This document shows, in pieces, positions 34,801-44,460 of a stretch of 64,000 nucleotides of DNA. A program made the translations under genes and the position numbers. The notes beneath the pieces are model-generated. The model searched no databases, had not been told where the DNA came from, and saw only the letters and a program-made list of their open reading frames with translations. Within the stretch, counting starts at the first letter, position 1. Each line of letters starts with the position of its first letter. This DNA is from Cladopsammia gracilis (taxonomy: Eukaryota > Cnidaria > Anthozoa > Scleractinia > Dendrophylliidae). The DNA is taken from NCBI GenBank assembly GCA_022457155.1, contig JAJGOT010000013.1:1575001-1639000 (forward strand). Direction: 5' to 3'.

Positions 34801-37800
34801 TTGCATGTCTTCAATGTCCTTGAAACTTGCAGGCCATATAAGTTGATGATTAATCTCGAGATTGTCAAATTTTAAAAAAAAATTATCTCGCGGTTTCCAA
34901 ATTATCATCACATTTGTAGGCGTAGACCAAATTACATACAAAAATGGCAACAAGAGCAGCTGAACGCACGCTAATCAAATCCTTCTTCCTCGCAATCGGC
35001 CAAAGCAAGCCCCTCACTTTTTCACACACCATTTCAAATGGAGTCAAACTACTATGAGATTAAATTGGATTCCCATCGCACATCGTTTTCTTTAGATATT
35101 AGCCAATTATGTCGATAGTATGTTTTTCACTGTATTTATAATCTCCAAAACTTCATCCCCAAAAATTTCAAAAACGCTCTCATACATTTCTTTTAAACTT
35201 TGTCCAGTTGAAGCCCATGGTCAAATCAATTAGTCCACTAGCGGGTTTTACATAAATTTTCCTCGATCTAGAGAAACTCCGCAACTTGTTAATTTCGGAG
35301 GATGACCATTCCGTTGCCATGGAAGCACCGATGTAAACAAATCCTATACTCCCATAAAGTTCAGTGCATTGTGTGTTTGCATGCAAAGTGGCTTGTCTTT
35401 CTATGCGCTACAACAAAAGATATGGCCCATTAAAATTGAACGGGTGTGGACTTGAGAAATGGGTACGAGCCTCCTTAAACAAAACCTACAAACTGGAATA
35501 AAAATAATTTTACAAAAGTAGACTCGTTTGTTCATATTCAGCTCCAACATTTCGTTTTGAAGTATTTTTAACTAAAAAAAGCACTTCTCAGGTGTCCGTT
35601 GACGGTTTCAAAGTGTTCGTTGTCCGTCTTAGAGAGTTGTCCGTCTTATAGAGAGTTTAGTTACAGTAAAATGACTGAAAAACGGCAGGGACCAACACCA
35701 GGTGTCCGTCTTATAGAGAGTTTAGTTACAGTAAAATGACTGAAAAACGGCAGGGACCAACACCAGATGTCCGTCTTATAGAGGTGTCCGTCTTATAGAG
35801 ATGTCCGTCTTATAGAGGTGTCCGTGTTATAGAGGTGTCCGTTAAGAGAGAGTTGACTGTAATGTGTTACGGTGCAACTCCAATAAGACGAAAACTCTGT
35901 CCCCTTGCATCAAAACTTCCACACAACATTTTGCTATGATAGGTGCTCTGTACATTGAAATTACTACAGGTTCTGACGTATGTTTAAAAATTAAGACCCC
36001 CTGTGGTCTGACCTCCGAACACCTTCCGCGACACCTCCCGTGATATTTTGTAAGTGAACACCTCCCGTGACATTTTGTAAGCGAGCACCTCCCGTGACAT
36101 TTTGGGTGATCGCTTACAGGCCCATTTACACATGTGATTTTTGTCGCGCTCTCCAATGCAACTTTTGTCGCAAGTATAAACTAGCGGCGATTTCCTGTGC
36201 GATTCGGGTGCGACATTTGCTTTGATTTGCTGTGATTTCCCCAAAATCGCCGCCAAGTTGCATCAGGTTTCGAACAAGTTCGAAATCTCTGCGATTATGA
36301 TTATGATACATCAATTTATTTATTTCATTTTTAAATTTATGATATTTATATATATTCTCACACTTATACACCTTATTCATAAATGGCGGCCGATTTATTA
36401 TTCTTTTGTATGTATGTTAATTAGCCTCACTTGCCTCGTTAACGTGTGCAAAATTCAAAAGAGTTTTTACTCTAAAATGAGGCCAGTGAGGCTGATTAAC
36501 ATACGTAATATATATAGATAGCCCAAGCCTAACAGCGTCGCACTTTGAACAAGCTTAACTAAGGTGAAACTTAACTAAGGTGAAAGGTTGGAAGCACAAG
36601 AAGTAAGATTGACGAACGGGCTATTTTCAATTTTAGCAATTCTCAAAAACAGTATAACGCGACCGTCTGCACAGTACATTTTTATAGACTGTACAAAAGT
36701 TCACAAAAACAACTTTTCTCTTTCTAGAATAACTAGTACCACTAGTTTCCGAATAAAATACAGTTTTTGTTTGTCAAAAATTGCCCGAGAAACTGATTTG
36801 AAAATCAAAAATTGCAAAAATACACAAACATATTTGCATATGGTGATGCGAGTGAAGATAGAACTGTACTATAAAATCAAAGTCTTGTTTTGTTTACATA
36901 AAATCGCTTTTCAAACTATCTAATGAATGAACAAACAATAAAAATGGACAACACAATCTTCTTTCGAAAAAATTTATTCAAATCTCCATTAGTTTACGTT
37001 TAAAAGCAAAACGCGTACCATTTAATTATAGCTCAGACATCGAGTTCAAGCTTTCTTCGATGAAATTCAAGAGATCGATACAACTGAATTTAAGCACGTT
37101 TTAAAATCAATACTCCAAAACTAACAATAACACCAATAAAAAGTCACACACAGATTGATATCAACATAAATTCTCATCGAAAACTGTAATCTGTTTTACC
37201 TTTATGTCCCTCGCTTGCTTGGAAATTCAAATCTCCGCTTCTGGTTCTGAAATCCGTACAAAACAAACATCTCCCGCATTTGATAAAAACGTAATACATT
37301 AAGGCCCGGTTCATACGTCGCATTTCTGCCGTGTCGAATTCAATTCAATTAAGTGCGGCCAAAATGCGACTGTTGATTCATACGTCGCACTTGTGCTGCA
37401 CTTAATTCAGAATTGATACTGCAGTGTCTTTCAGTCAGCAGTAAATGTGATAAAGGTAGAGTATCCAATATGACGGACGAAGATACGCAAAGGCTTTACA
37501 TTATACATAATGTATGTAAACGTATGTATTATATTCAACACGGCAGAAATGCGACGTTTGAATCGATGCCGCATTTCTGCCGGATAATGCGACAAGACCA
37601 GTCGAACGTGCGGCAGAAATTCGGAAGCTGATTCAGACGTCGAATTTCTGTCGAATTTCATTAGTTTAATTGAATTCGACACGGCAGAAATGCGACGTAT
37701 GAACCGGGCCTCAGTTCCTCGAAGCAAGATTTTATCAATGAAAGCTCGTCTTTTTCCACTAAAGCGGCTTCTGAGTATCCCTTAATTAGTATCCTTGTCT

Positions 37801-38911
37801 TGAGTAGCAAACCGCGAAATATTCAGGGAAATAACGCCTTTAATTTAAACGGTTTTCTCCGCTTAGTAAATTCACAGCAAAACATCAAAGTGTTTTTCTT
37901 GCTGACGTGACATTCGGCCGTGTAACCGCGCGAAAAACAAAGCCTCGCTTTGGTTTCAACATGACGTCGTACGCGCATGTTTTGCGACGTCATACGCGCC
38001 CGCGAGCTAGTCCTGCGCAGTAGTCCGGTCCTGTGCGACAGCGGACGGAGGGCACACGCGCGCCCGCGGAACATTCCGCTAGCCATGACCATGAAAAATG
38101 AAGGGCATAGGTTCTGGTTCTATGAGTATGGGGCTGCGCAGCCAGGCCTTCGGCCTGGCAAGTGCTCCGCTATAAAAGAATAATAAATCGGCCGCCTTTT
38201 ATGAATAAGGTGTGTACGTTGATTTATTTTATCTTATTTTATCTTATTTAAATGTTTGTTTTATAGTTGGTGTGATGTCTTCGGATTTTACCGACTTATT
38301 AAATGTAGATGTAGATGTAGATGTAGACATCGCGCGACAAATCGCTCCCAAATCGCACTGAAATCGCCGTCCATTTACACATGCGATTAGAAGATGCAAC
38401 TTGCGCGCGACAAAAATTACATCGACAAGTGCGACAAAAATCGCACAAAAAATCGCCTGTGTAAACGGGCCTGTACGGGAGGTTCGACTTTAGCCAAAAA
38501 ACTGATCATGGATACAATAAAGGCCCGTTTACTCTCCAATGAAACTTTTGTCGCAAGTGTAAACTAGCGGCGATTTCCTGTGCGATTCGGGTGCGATATT
38601 TGCTGCGATTTCCCAAAAAATCGCCGCCAAGTTACATCAGGTTTCAAACATGTTCGAAACCCCTGCGACATCGCGCGACAAATCGCACTGAAATCGCCGC
38701 TAGTTTACACACGCGATTCGAAGAACAATGCACCGAAAAGTGCGACAAAAATTGCACAACAAATCGCCTGTGTAAGACAAAATAAAATTCCAATGGCGGG
38801 TTTTTCTAACTTGCGTATTTCTCACCTTGCAGGATGCGAGAGGCTAATGAAAAGCGTCTCCGAGCAAAAAGGTTTATGTCGGACAAGAAAAGGAACAGAA
38901 AGAATGAGTAG
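28803..38911 (+). CDS. MRPL58: Mitochondrial peptidyl-tRNA hydrolase ICT1 / ribosomal protein mL62
   Basis: Six exons: 28803-28937, 30080-30125, 31116-31175, 31748-31830, 32964-33133 and 38833-38911, 573 nt, 190 aa. The phases close exactly and all introns are GT-AG; the intron 1 acceptor is weak. Residues 1-45 (MFRSLFHRSRSSFIVFGG start) form an Arg-rich, acid-poor mitochondrial presequence. [20 protein letters not shown] (58-77) carries the GGQ motif (74-76) that hydrolyses peptidyl-tRNA ester bonds. NKVNTKVDLRFH and INKDGELVISS match the ICT1 insert fold, and the Lys/Arg-rich C-terminus (about 166-190) matches the tail that enters the ribosomal mRNA channel. In animals the protein is an integral large-subunit component that rescues stalled mitoribosomes. 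Human length is about 206 aa, so the copy looks complete. Introns 1-4 are modest; intron 5 is 5.7 kb of nested mobile elements. C12orf65-type paralogues lack the DRLTI and tail arrangement. Confidence 0.92.
29427..29580. mobile_element. MITE related to 5934-6093, MRPL58 intron 1
   Basis: The ends GGGCATGGTACAACTTTGT and ACAAAGTTGAGCTGTGTAAA-TCGGCCC, and the central CAAGTCATGTCGTAAACATG, correspond to the 5934 copy. The left end has diverged. Confidence 0.7.
29690..29950 (+). mobile_element. Full-length tRNA-derived SINE, MRPL58 intron 1
   Basis: The tRNA-like head TGATGTAGTGGTAAGAGG (A box) and GGTTCGGGTTCAATTCCC (B box) has 3' bases TGCATCA that pair with the 5' TGATGTA. It is followed by a body with GTTGGTTCTTGTCCTTGCTC and GGTTTTCCTCCCTCCACAAA, and an ATT-repeat tail at 29934-29949. 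Confidence 0.8.
30459..30572. mobile_element. Small foldback, MRPL58 intron 2
   Basis: TTGTGGTTCAAT and GGTTCAAATTTTATTTTCC pair with GGAAAATAAAATTTGAACC and ACAACACA around a 40-bp centre. Confidence 0.7.
30955..31045 (+). mobile_element. tRNA-derived SINE fragment, MRPL58 intron 2
   Basis: GTAGCCCAGTGGTTAGAGCA (A box) and CATGGGTTCAATTTCC (B box) are followed by a T-rich tract. Acceptor pairing is absent. It ends about 70 bp before exon 3. Confidence 0.55.
31284..31436. mobile_element. MITE, GGGGCTGGATTCATGAAGCC ends, MRPL58 intron 3
   Basis: The long imperfect hairpin pairs CTGGATTCATGAAGCCCTCC with GGAGGGTTTTGTGAATCTGG, and TTTCTTAACAATAG with CTATTGTTAAGAAA, around a short loop near 31358. 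Confidence 0.85.
31440..31576. mobile_element. MITE, GCTCAAAAGGTGGATAGC ends, MRPL58 intron 3
   Basis: GCTCAAAAGGTGGATAGCAC pairs with GTAGCTACCTTTTGAAC, and ACTATCCACTGGATAAATCAC with its complement near 31520-31545. It is directly adjacent to the previous MITE. Confidence 0.75.
32694..32812. mobile_element. Small TIR element, CACTTAATGACTGGCC ends
   Basis: CACTTAATGACTGGCCCC pairs with CGGCCAGTCATTAAGTG. AGTTGGGAGATATAAC to its left pairs with GTTATACCTCCCAACT near 32433, so an outer pair of arms may extend it to about 32430-32830. It lies in MRPL58 intron 4. Confidence 0.65.
33380..35866. mobile_element. GTGTCCGTCTTATAGAG element, MRPL58 intron 5
   Basis: The left end TACAGTCAACTCTCTCTAAG with ACGAACACCGTC pairs with the right end GAGAGTTGACTGTA. 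35640-35865 contains a tandem duplication (about 63 bp, with TTTAGTTACAGTAAAATGAC) and five GTCCGTCTTATAGAG-type units. The 33560-35474 foldback is inserted inside. Confidence 0.7.
33560..35474. mobile_element. 1.9-kb palindromic foldback, MRPL58 intron 5
   Basis: The ends GGAGGCTCGTACCC and GGGTACGAGCCTCC are flanked by TTAA on both sides (33556-33559 and 35475-35478), compatible with a piggyBac-like 4-bp duplication. The arms are about 855 bp each (to about 34413 and from about 34602) with only scattered mismatches, around a loop of about 190 bp. Mirrored ORFs at 34065-34337 (+) and 34681-34953 (-) are products of the symmetry. No transposase seen. Confidence 0.88.
36032..36113 (+). repeat. 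27-bp tandem repeat, three units
   Basis: CACCTCCCGTGACATTTTGT with TAAGCGAG, repeated three times. ACGGGAGGTTCGACTTTA at 38475 looks like the other end of the same host element. Confidence 0.8.
36368..38213. mobile_element. 1.85-kb TIR element nested in the preceding MITE
   Basis: The ends CACCTTATTCATAAATGGCG with GCCGATTTATTATTCTTTTG pair with CAAAAGAATAATAAATC-type sequence at 38172-38213. No transposase ORF is recognised. A further MITE sits inside at 37303-37710. Confidence 0.75.
37303..37710. mobile_element. GGCCCGGTTCATACGTCGCA MITE, third nesting level
   Basis: The left end GGCCCGGTTCATACGTCGCA and CGTGTCGAATTCAATT pair with AATTGAATTCGACACGG and TGCGACGTATGAACCGGGCC. Internal copies of the GCCGCATTTCTGCC word occur. 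Termini resemble the hairpin at 51741-51860. Confidence 0.88.
38522..38780. mobile_element. Uninterrupted GCGATTTTTGTCGC MITE beside MRPL58 exon 6
   Basis: GGCCCGTTTACTCTCC at the left, ACTAGCGGCGATTTCCTGTG and its inverted partner GAAATCGCCGCTAGTTTACA, and AAATCGCCTGTGTAAG at the right. It ends about 52 bp before the last MRPL58 exon. Confidence 0.8.
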
Positions 38912-38954
38912 TGCGTTTATCTGGCAAGTCAAAACTCGAGATACAACAGAACGG

Positions 38955-38960
38955 AATAAA
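38955..38960 (+). terminator. Candidate poly(A) signal of MRPL58
   Basis: AATAAA 44 bp after the MRPL58 stop codon, the first such hexamer downstream. Confidence 0.55.
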
Positions 38961-39532
38961 CGTCCGTCATTGATGAGAAATGCTTTGACCAAGAGTCAAC
39001 TGTGGCTGAGAGTCAACTGAGCAGGAAACGTCTTCGCATTCGGCACGTTGGAACATTAAAGGACAAGCCATCGTCATAACAACCGTCGAGAAGATTTTTG
39101 TTGTTCTCTAAAGTGAATCGGAAAAAGGCTATGTCATACTCGCTAGATCATCCCTTTACACGCAAATTCTCAGTGGAAAACGTTTAAGAAATTTGCGGTC
39201 GTCATGCATGGTTTGACCAAGATTTCAACAACAACAGCAAAACTTTATTAAGAAAAAGAAATAGTTTAGAGATATACCTGTCACCCGCAGCTAGTCAATG
39301 GACTATTCGTGGCAAGTGCAATTTAAAAGAATTAACAATAAAATTTCTACAATCGAAATTTGATTGTGAATTTGAATTTCAGTGCTTTTATTCACTGAAT
39401 AAGACTTGTAAAAGGTCAAGTTCTGTTATGCCGCTTCGTGGTCATGTCGCTTCGTGGTCATGTCGATTCGATGTCGTAATTCAAGTACAAAGAAAGGAGT
39501 TCAACAGTCACCTCGGCAAATAAGACTGTTTT
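38961..39532. other. Intergenic, no gene recognised
   Basis: A CTTCGTGGTCATGTCG word is duplicated at 39432-39463. No exon supported. Confidence 0.45.
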
Positions 39533-39660
39533 GCTAAAGGTGATGTTATACGAAGCTGAATCAAAAACTCGCAACGAAAAAATTGCGAAGAAAATCGTCC
39601 TTGCACCCATGTTACGCTAAAAATCGTCGTTGCGAATCGTCCCGTGTAACATCATCTTAA
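39533..39660. mobile_element. 128-bp MITE, AAGGTGATGTTA ends
   Basis: TAAAGGTGATGTTATACGA pairs with CGTGTAACATCATCTTA, and AACTCGCAACGA with TCGTTGCGAAT, leaving a short loop. Flanked by TAA/TTA-like bases. Confidence 0.75.
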
Positions 39661-39684
39661 GTATATTTTTTAATGCACGTGCAA

Positions 39685-39730
39685 AACTGTTGTGTTGCTA
39701 ATTAATCTTTTCAGCGCACGTGCGGAATGG
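39685..39730 (+). repeat. GCACGTGC module, copy 1
   Basis: AACTGTTGTGTTGCTAATTA with CGCACGTGCGGAATGG, preceded by another GCACGTGC. It abuts the minisatellite at 39735. Related copies at 44148 and 50522. Confidence 0.75.
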
Positions 39731-39734
39731 CTAG

Positions 39735-39951
39735 TTCTAAAATAGGGAACGGGGAATCGGGGAATCGGGGAACGGGGAACGGGGAACGGGGAATCTCTAA
39801 AACGGGGAATCTCTAAAATAGGGAATCTCTAAAATGGGGAATCTCTAAAATAGGGAATCTCTAAAATAGGGAATCTCTAAAATAGGGAATCTCTAAAATG
39901 GGGAATCTCTAAAATGGGGAATCTCTAAAATGGGGAATCTCTAAAATAGGG
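39735..39951 (+). repeat. 17-bp minisatellite (GGGGAATCTCTAAAATA)
   Basis: About eleven units alternating AAAATAGGG and AAAATGGGG, preceded by a GGGGAATC/GGGGAAC higher-density part. The inverted equivalent is at 43966-44133. Confidence 0.92.
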
Positions 39952-40128
39952 TCTAGTTTCACTTTTATCGCCAGTAAGTCTCCCTCACATCTTCATTTGA
40001 ACATTAACATTCTTTCTTACACTCATTGACTTTTTTGGAGCATTATAAGGAGTTTCGCTACATCTATAGTCAAATCTTTCTGTGTGTAGTTTAAAATCAG
40101 TTTTGTAACGGTCAGTTAATTAGATTTG

Positions 40129-41432
40129 CGGTCAGTACAAAAGATGGACTGCGGACTACGGACTGCGGACTACGGACTGGGTATAAGACACGGACTAGAG
40201 TATAAAACGAGGACTACGGACTGCGGACTACGGACTAGGTATAAAACACGGACTAGGGATAAAACGAGGACTGAGAATCATGGACTCGGTATAAGACGCG
40301 GACTGTGTGTAAAATAACGAGGACCGAAGCTGTAAACATGAAATATTGATTTACCTCGATAAACTACGTAGATTTTTAATACGTAGGGGTCGCGGCATGC
40401 TACTTTACAAACGTTTGGTCTCTTGATATTTGAAAAAAAAAATCAAAATAAAGGAAAGCAGAAATATTATCTTAATTCTCGCAACTTTTCTTATTTACAA
40501 TCTGCTTTATACCCTGCGAGCAGAGCCCTCTTCGATCTTCACAGGCTAGAAAAATAAATCAAAGGCTCCTTCGAGCCAACCCGTGAATGCGAAATCCCAA
40601 CGGTAACGCAATATTGCGGGGTTCAGTTTTTTGGAAATTAAATGTAACGATTTTTGACGAACGCAAACGAACAAAAAACCCGGTAATTTTAAGTTCGAAA
40701 AAAAAAAATAAATAAATCCGTCCCAGGCGAGGATCGAACTCACTTTCTTCGGTTGCTTCCAGTTCTACCGCCCGATTACTTATCCACTACGCTACCTGGG
40801 ATTTGGCTAATTAGGGATGTCAATTTTTGTCATTTCAACGTAGATATGCCGAAAAAGTTTACATCTGAGTGAGTGATGGATCGAGTGAGTGCGGGTTTTT
40901 TCTTCGTTTGCGTTCGTCAAATATCGTTACATATAATATCCAAAAAAAAAAAAAAAAATCTCAATATTGCGTTACCGTTGGCATTTCGCATTCGCGGGTT
41001 GGCTCGAAGGAGCCTTTGATTTATTTTTCTAGCCTGTGAAGATCAAAGGGGGCTCTGCTCGCAGGGTATAAAGCAGATTGTAAATAAGAAAAATTGCGAG
41101 AATTAAGATAATATTTCTGCTTTCCTTTATTTGAATTTTTTTCAAATATCAAGAGACCAAACGTTTGTAAAGTAACATGCCGCGACCCCTACGTATTAAA
41201 AATCTACGTAGTTTATCGAGGTAAATCAATATTTTATGTTCACAGCTTCGGTCCTCGTTATTTTACACACAGTCCGCGTCTTATACCGAGTCCATGATTC
41301 TCAGTCCCCGTTTTATCCCTAGTCCGTGTTTTATACCTAGTCCGTAGTCCGCAGTCTGTAGTCCGCGTTTTATACTCTAGTCCGTCTTTTATACCCAGTC
41401 CGTAGTCCGCAGTCCGTGTTTTGTACTGACCG
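40129..41432. mobile_element. 1.3-kb foldback with perfect 9-bp target duplication, copy A
   Basis: The ends CGGTCAGTAC and GTACTGACCG are flanked by TTAGATTTG at 40120-40128 and 41433-41441. The arms (about 40129-40632 and 40955-41432) begin with GGACTGCGGACTAC-type tandem words, then unique paired sequence, around a loop of about 320 bp holding a tRNA-like sequence. Long inverted arms plus a 9-bp duplication point to the Mutator-like superfamily. No transposase. Confidence 0.88.
40721..40801 (-). tRNA. tRNA-like sequence in the foldback loop (probable SINE or pseudo-tRNA)
   Basis: On the minus strand TCCCAGG at the 5' end pairs perfectly with CCTGGGA at the 3' end (acceptor-like, 7 bp). 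TAGCGTAGTGGATAAG fits an A box and GAGTTCGATCCTC a B box/T arm. At 81 nt with a long region after the anticodon it could be a class II-like tRNA, but I cannot fold a convincing anticodon arm, so a tRNA-derived remnant is more likely. Confidence 0.45.
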
Positions 41433-41441
41433 TTAGATTTG

Positions 41442-43512
41442 AGTCATGTCATCAACCACCACACCTATAATGCATCCACCTTCCTGACATTTTCCGGTGT
41501 TTGCCTACGAGAGGTAAGGCGGTATGAACCACAGAAACTCTTAAAGGCTGAAATTCTTAAATTGAACCAAGACGTAAAAAAGCCAGTGATTATTCGTACT
41601 ACTCACAAGTTCACCTTTGAAGCATGCCTTAACACGTTATCAAACAAAGCCAACAAGTATACAAGCTTCTAATCAAATGAACCATGCACAATTTTATTTT
41701 TTCCGATTCCTAACATGAAAACTGGAGATCACAAAAAACTAAACATGACTGCGAACAGTTTCCCCTTTCTTCCTAAGAAACGTAGGGAGAGCGGAAAGGT
41801 ATTAATTATGCAAACCAAGGTCAGCGCTTCCGCGCGACACATCTATTTGCCATTTTCTTGCGCCATAGAAAAACTTGAAAAGGACTTGCTGGACTTTATA
41901 AAAGGGTATTTTGAACGCCATGGTCAAAAGACTATAACATGGCTACAATGAACATTTGCACGTGGAGGCTAGAAGCACATGGCAGATAAGTGAGAAAATC
42001 ACCACACGTATTAAAATCACTACCGCTTGGGCTGCCTGTGGTACCGTGTGAAAAATTCGTCTTCCTAGGATAACAAATTCCTTCGTGCGACCGCGCCGAA
42101 AGTGAGCACGAACGACGAATGTGAGCACTTCTTTTTTAAGTACACCAGAAACTAGTGAAGTTTTGTGGAAGAACAAAAATACAGTCAAACCTGTATTGTC
42201 GATGTCCCAAAATTTTGTTCCCATGTTTACTGTAAAAACTGCCTCTTTTAAGCGAACACCTCAATTAAGCGGACATTGAATAAATAGTCATTTGTCAATG
42301 TCAAAAACCTGAACTAACCGAACACTTAGAATGGAACTCTTGCCACTGAAAATGAAACCCGAGTTTCCTTTGTTCAATTTGACATGTGTTATCTTTATTA
42401 GAGTGAAAAGCATGGAAAAAGACGTTTTGCGGCGGCTCATTGTAGCAATTCAGAATCAATGCGAAAAATGATAGCACGATTCAGTTGGAAGGGGGACAGA
42501 CATGTTCTCATGTTATCACAGCATCATCATCATCAAGGAACCTGCATATCTCAGTGTATTGAGCGAACGCCCTATTCGGACTGCAGAGCAAAGAGGAACG
42601 AAGGAGAAATACCGTCATACAGACTATGTAGTGACAAAAAGCATTTAAATTAATGACTGATAATTGCGGAGATAAAAAAAATACTAAAAAATAATTGCGG
42701 AGATAACGCATTTATCCCACCCAAAAACGATATGTCTTGAGTTGCAGAAAAAAGAAAAAAAAAATATAGCATTACTTAAAAAAAGGTGGCATAAGTAACG
42801 ACGATTTACACGCTGCGCTTTTTCGTTCTGAGGGGGTTTGCGGCCGTTAACAGTGGACAGATGAATTTTTTCCACTCCCTTTTCAATGCATGTCGATGTT
42901 ACATAGAGGTAAGCAAACGGGAAATTCCTTGTAATATTGTAACTTTATGTACCGATTAACTCTCGGGTGTACAGGGGGGGGGGGGGGGGGGGTGCCACCC
43001 CGCCATAAGGTTTTTCTTGCATTTTTCCAAGATTCCCAATTTTTCCAAGATGAGTTAATTTTTTTGGTGATTTTTTCTTTTTAATAGTTGGTATTTTAAT
43101 TTTTGGATTATTATAAATTCTCAACTTAACGACATCGCGGGTGACGACGGAGCGCCGCCTTCTAATCTCGTACAGCCAACTAAAATCAAGATTGGAAGGA
43201 ATACTCTTCTCGCAGTTCTGGTTCTACACGGTTTGGACCAACCGCGGGCATGACGCCGGCACGAGAAAACGCAAAGCGGTCACGTTCGCGAACTTACGCG
43301 ATCTTGCAGATAAATTGAGCTTTTCTCTTCGGGTGTTAAAAAATGTAACGAGAAGTTGTTAATTTTTCTTTCAAACTTACCGAAAAGCAAAGTGATTTTT
43401 TTTTTGAGTTTTCGTGTGACGGTTTCGCAATCGAGACCGGATATCAGACACTATAAGTGTCGCAGCATGATTTAGCTTGATTTGTCACACAATATGAAAC
43501 AAAACACGGTGA
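41442..43512. other. Intergenic, no gene recognised
   Basis: Two adjacent ATG-started ORFs (41439-41672 and 41715-41951) have no recognisable domain or splice context and are not called. 42181-42280 carries an ACAGTCAAACCTGTATTGTC / GCGAACACCTCAATTAAGCG fragment of the TACAGTCAAACC family. A G tract lies at about 42977-42992. Confidence 0.45.
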
Positions 43513-43760
43513 GGGACGGACAATTAAATTTTTGTGGGGGGAGGGGGGTGAGCAATTACCAAAAAAAAGTTCCTGCAGAAGAAATTTAAGAGAAAAAAAT
43601 AGTGCACAAGAAAGCACGTGAAAAAAAAATTCAAGCATTTTGGTAAAAAAATTCTTGCAAATAGTGATGCTGAAAAAAAAAACACACTCAGAAGAAATTG
43701 CCCCAACGCCCCCCCCCCCCTCCCCTCCCCTCCCTCCCCTTCCGACAAAAATTAAATGGT
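43513..43760. mobile_element. GGGACGGACNATTTAATTTTTGT element, copy 1 (right end lost)
   Basis: The left end GGGACGGACAATTAAATTTTTG with a G tract pairs with a C tract and ACAAAAATTAAATGGTC. Internal TTCCTGCAGAAGAAATTTAA and CACAAGAAAGCACGTGAAAA are shared with 50673-50940. Confidence 0.8.
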
Positions 43761-43965
43761 CATCATCATCATCAATCTTTATTTATACACGAAATCGTAT
43801 CATAATTACATGGTCTTCCTAGGAGTCGTGTGAATTTACACTAGAGTACATCCCTAAATGAACGTCACAACGCATCGCCTGACTTCTAGTTTGTAGCCAT
43901 CTTGAATTTCACTTTTATCGCGAGCGGACAGCTTTACTTACGGCCCTCGTAACAGCTGCTTTCAA

Positions 43966-44133
43966 GATTCTCTATTTTAGAGATTCCCTATTTTAGAGAT
44001 TCCCCATTTTAGAGATTCCCCATTTTAGAGATTCCCTATTTTAGAGATTCCCCATTTTAGAGATTCCCTATTTTAGAGATTCCCCATTTTAGAGATTCCC
44101 CGTTTTAGAGATTCCCCGTTCCCTATTTTAGAA
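43966..44133 (-). repeat. 17-bp minisatellite, reverse orientation
   Basis: About nine units of TTTTAGAGATTCCC(C/T)A, the reverse complement of the array at 39735-39951. It ends TTCCCTATTTTAGAACTAGC, the mirror of GCTAGTTCTAAAATAGGGAA at 39730. Confidence 0.9.
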
Positions 44134-44147
44134 CTAGCCCGTGCGGA

Positions 44148-44191
44148 ATTGTTGTTTTGCTAATTAATTTTTTAACGCACGTATAGAACGG
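44148..44191 (+). repeat. GCACGTGC module, copy 2
   Basis: ATTGTTGTTTTGCTAATTAA with TTTTTTAACGCACGTATAG, between the 17-bp minisatellite on the left and the GAGTTCGAGTTC array on the right. Confidence 0.7.
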
Positions 44192-44212
44192 GAGTAATGA
44201 TCGGTCGAGTTT

Positions 44213-44309
44213 GGATTCGAGTTCGAGTTCGAGTTCGAGTTCGAGTTGGACTTCGAGTTGGACTTCGAGTTGAAGTTCGAGTTGGACTTCGAGTTGGACT
44301 TCGAGTAGA
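44213..44309 (+). repeat. 6/12-bp minisatellite (GAGTTC and GAGTTGGACTTC)
   Basis: GAGTTC units pass into 12-bp GAGTTGGACTTC units. The inverted array is at 50376-50495. Confidence 0.92.
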
Positions 44310-44460
44310 CTGTTTACAGCCTCTCTATTTTCTCAGAGTCCGTCGCGTATGAGAACTGCCGGCGAGCGAAGCGAACGTAGTGTACGAGCGCGGAGCGCGA
44401 GGGGGTGGGGGTGGGGCGAGGGGAAGGAGAAAAATAGAGAGACTGTAGACATCTTTGGAA
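44305..44460. repeat. Hairpin repeat ACAGCCTCTCTATTTTCTC
   Basis: GTTTACAGCCTCTCTATTTTC pairs with GAAAAATAGAGAGACTGTAG. Inside is a GCGAGCGAAGCGAACG and GCGCGGAGCGCGAGGG GC-rich stretch. Confidence 0.6.

Larger units (their letters stand above)
36119..38471. mobile_element. GCGATTTTTGTCGC-rich MITE split by a 1.85-kb insertion
   Basis: The left part, 36119-about 36300 (GGCCCATTTACACATGTGAT, ACTAGCGGCGATTTCCTGTG), and the right part, about 38325-38471 (ATCGCGCGACAAATCGC through GTGTAAACGGGCC), together match the uninterrupted copy at 38522-38780. Confidence 0.8.

Noticed and set aside
34065..34953. Two near-identical 90-codon ORFs on opposite strands
   Set aside because: They are the same sequence read in the two arms of the 33560-35474 palindrome; no start context, domain or splice site supports coding.
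40126..40317. 63-codon ORF rich in Arg/Thr/Gly
   Set aside because: It translates the GGACTGCGGACTAC tandem words in the arm of a foldback element.
41439..41951. Two adjacent ATG-started ORFs of 77 and 78 codons
   Set aside because: No recognisable domain, no splice signals joining them, and located between mobile elements.
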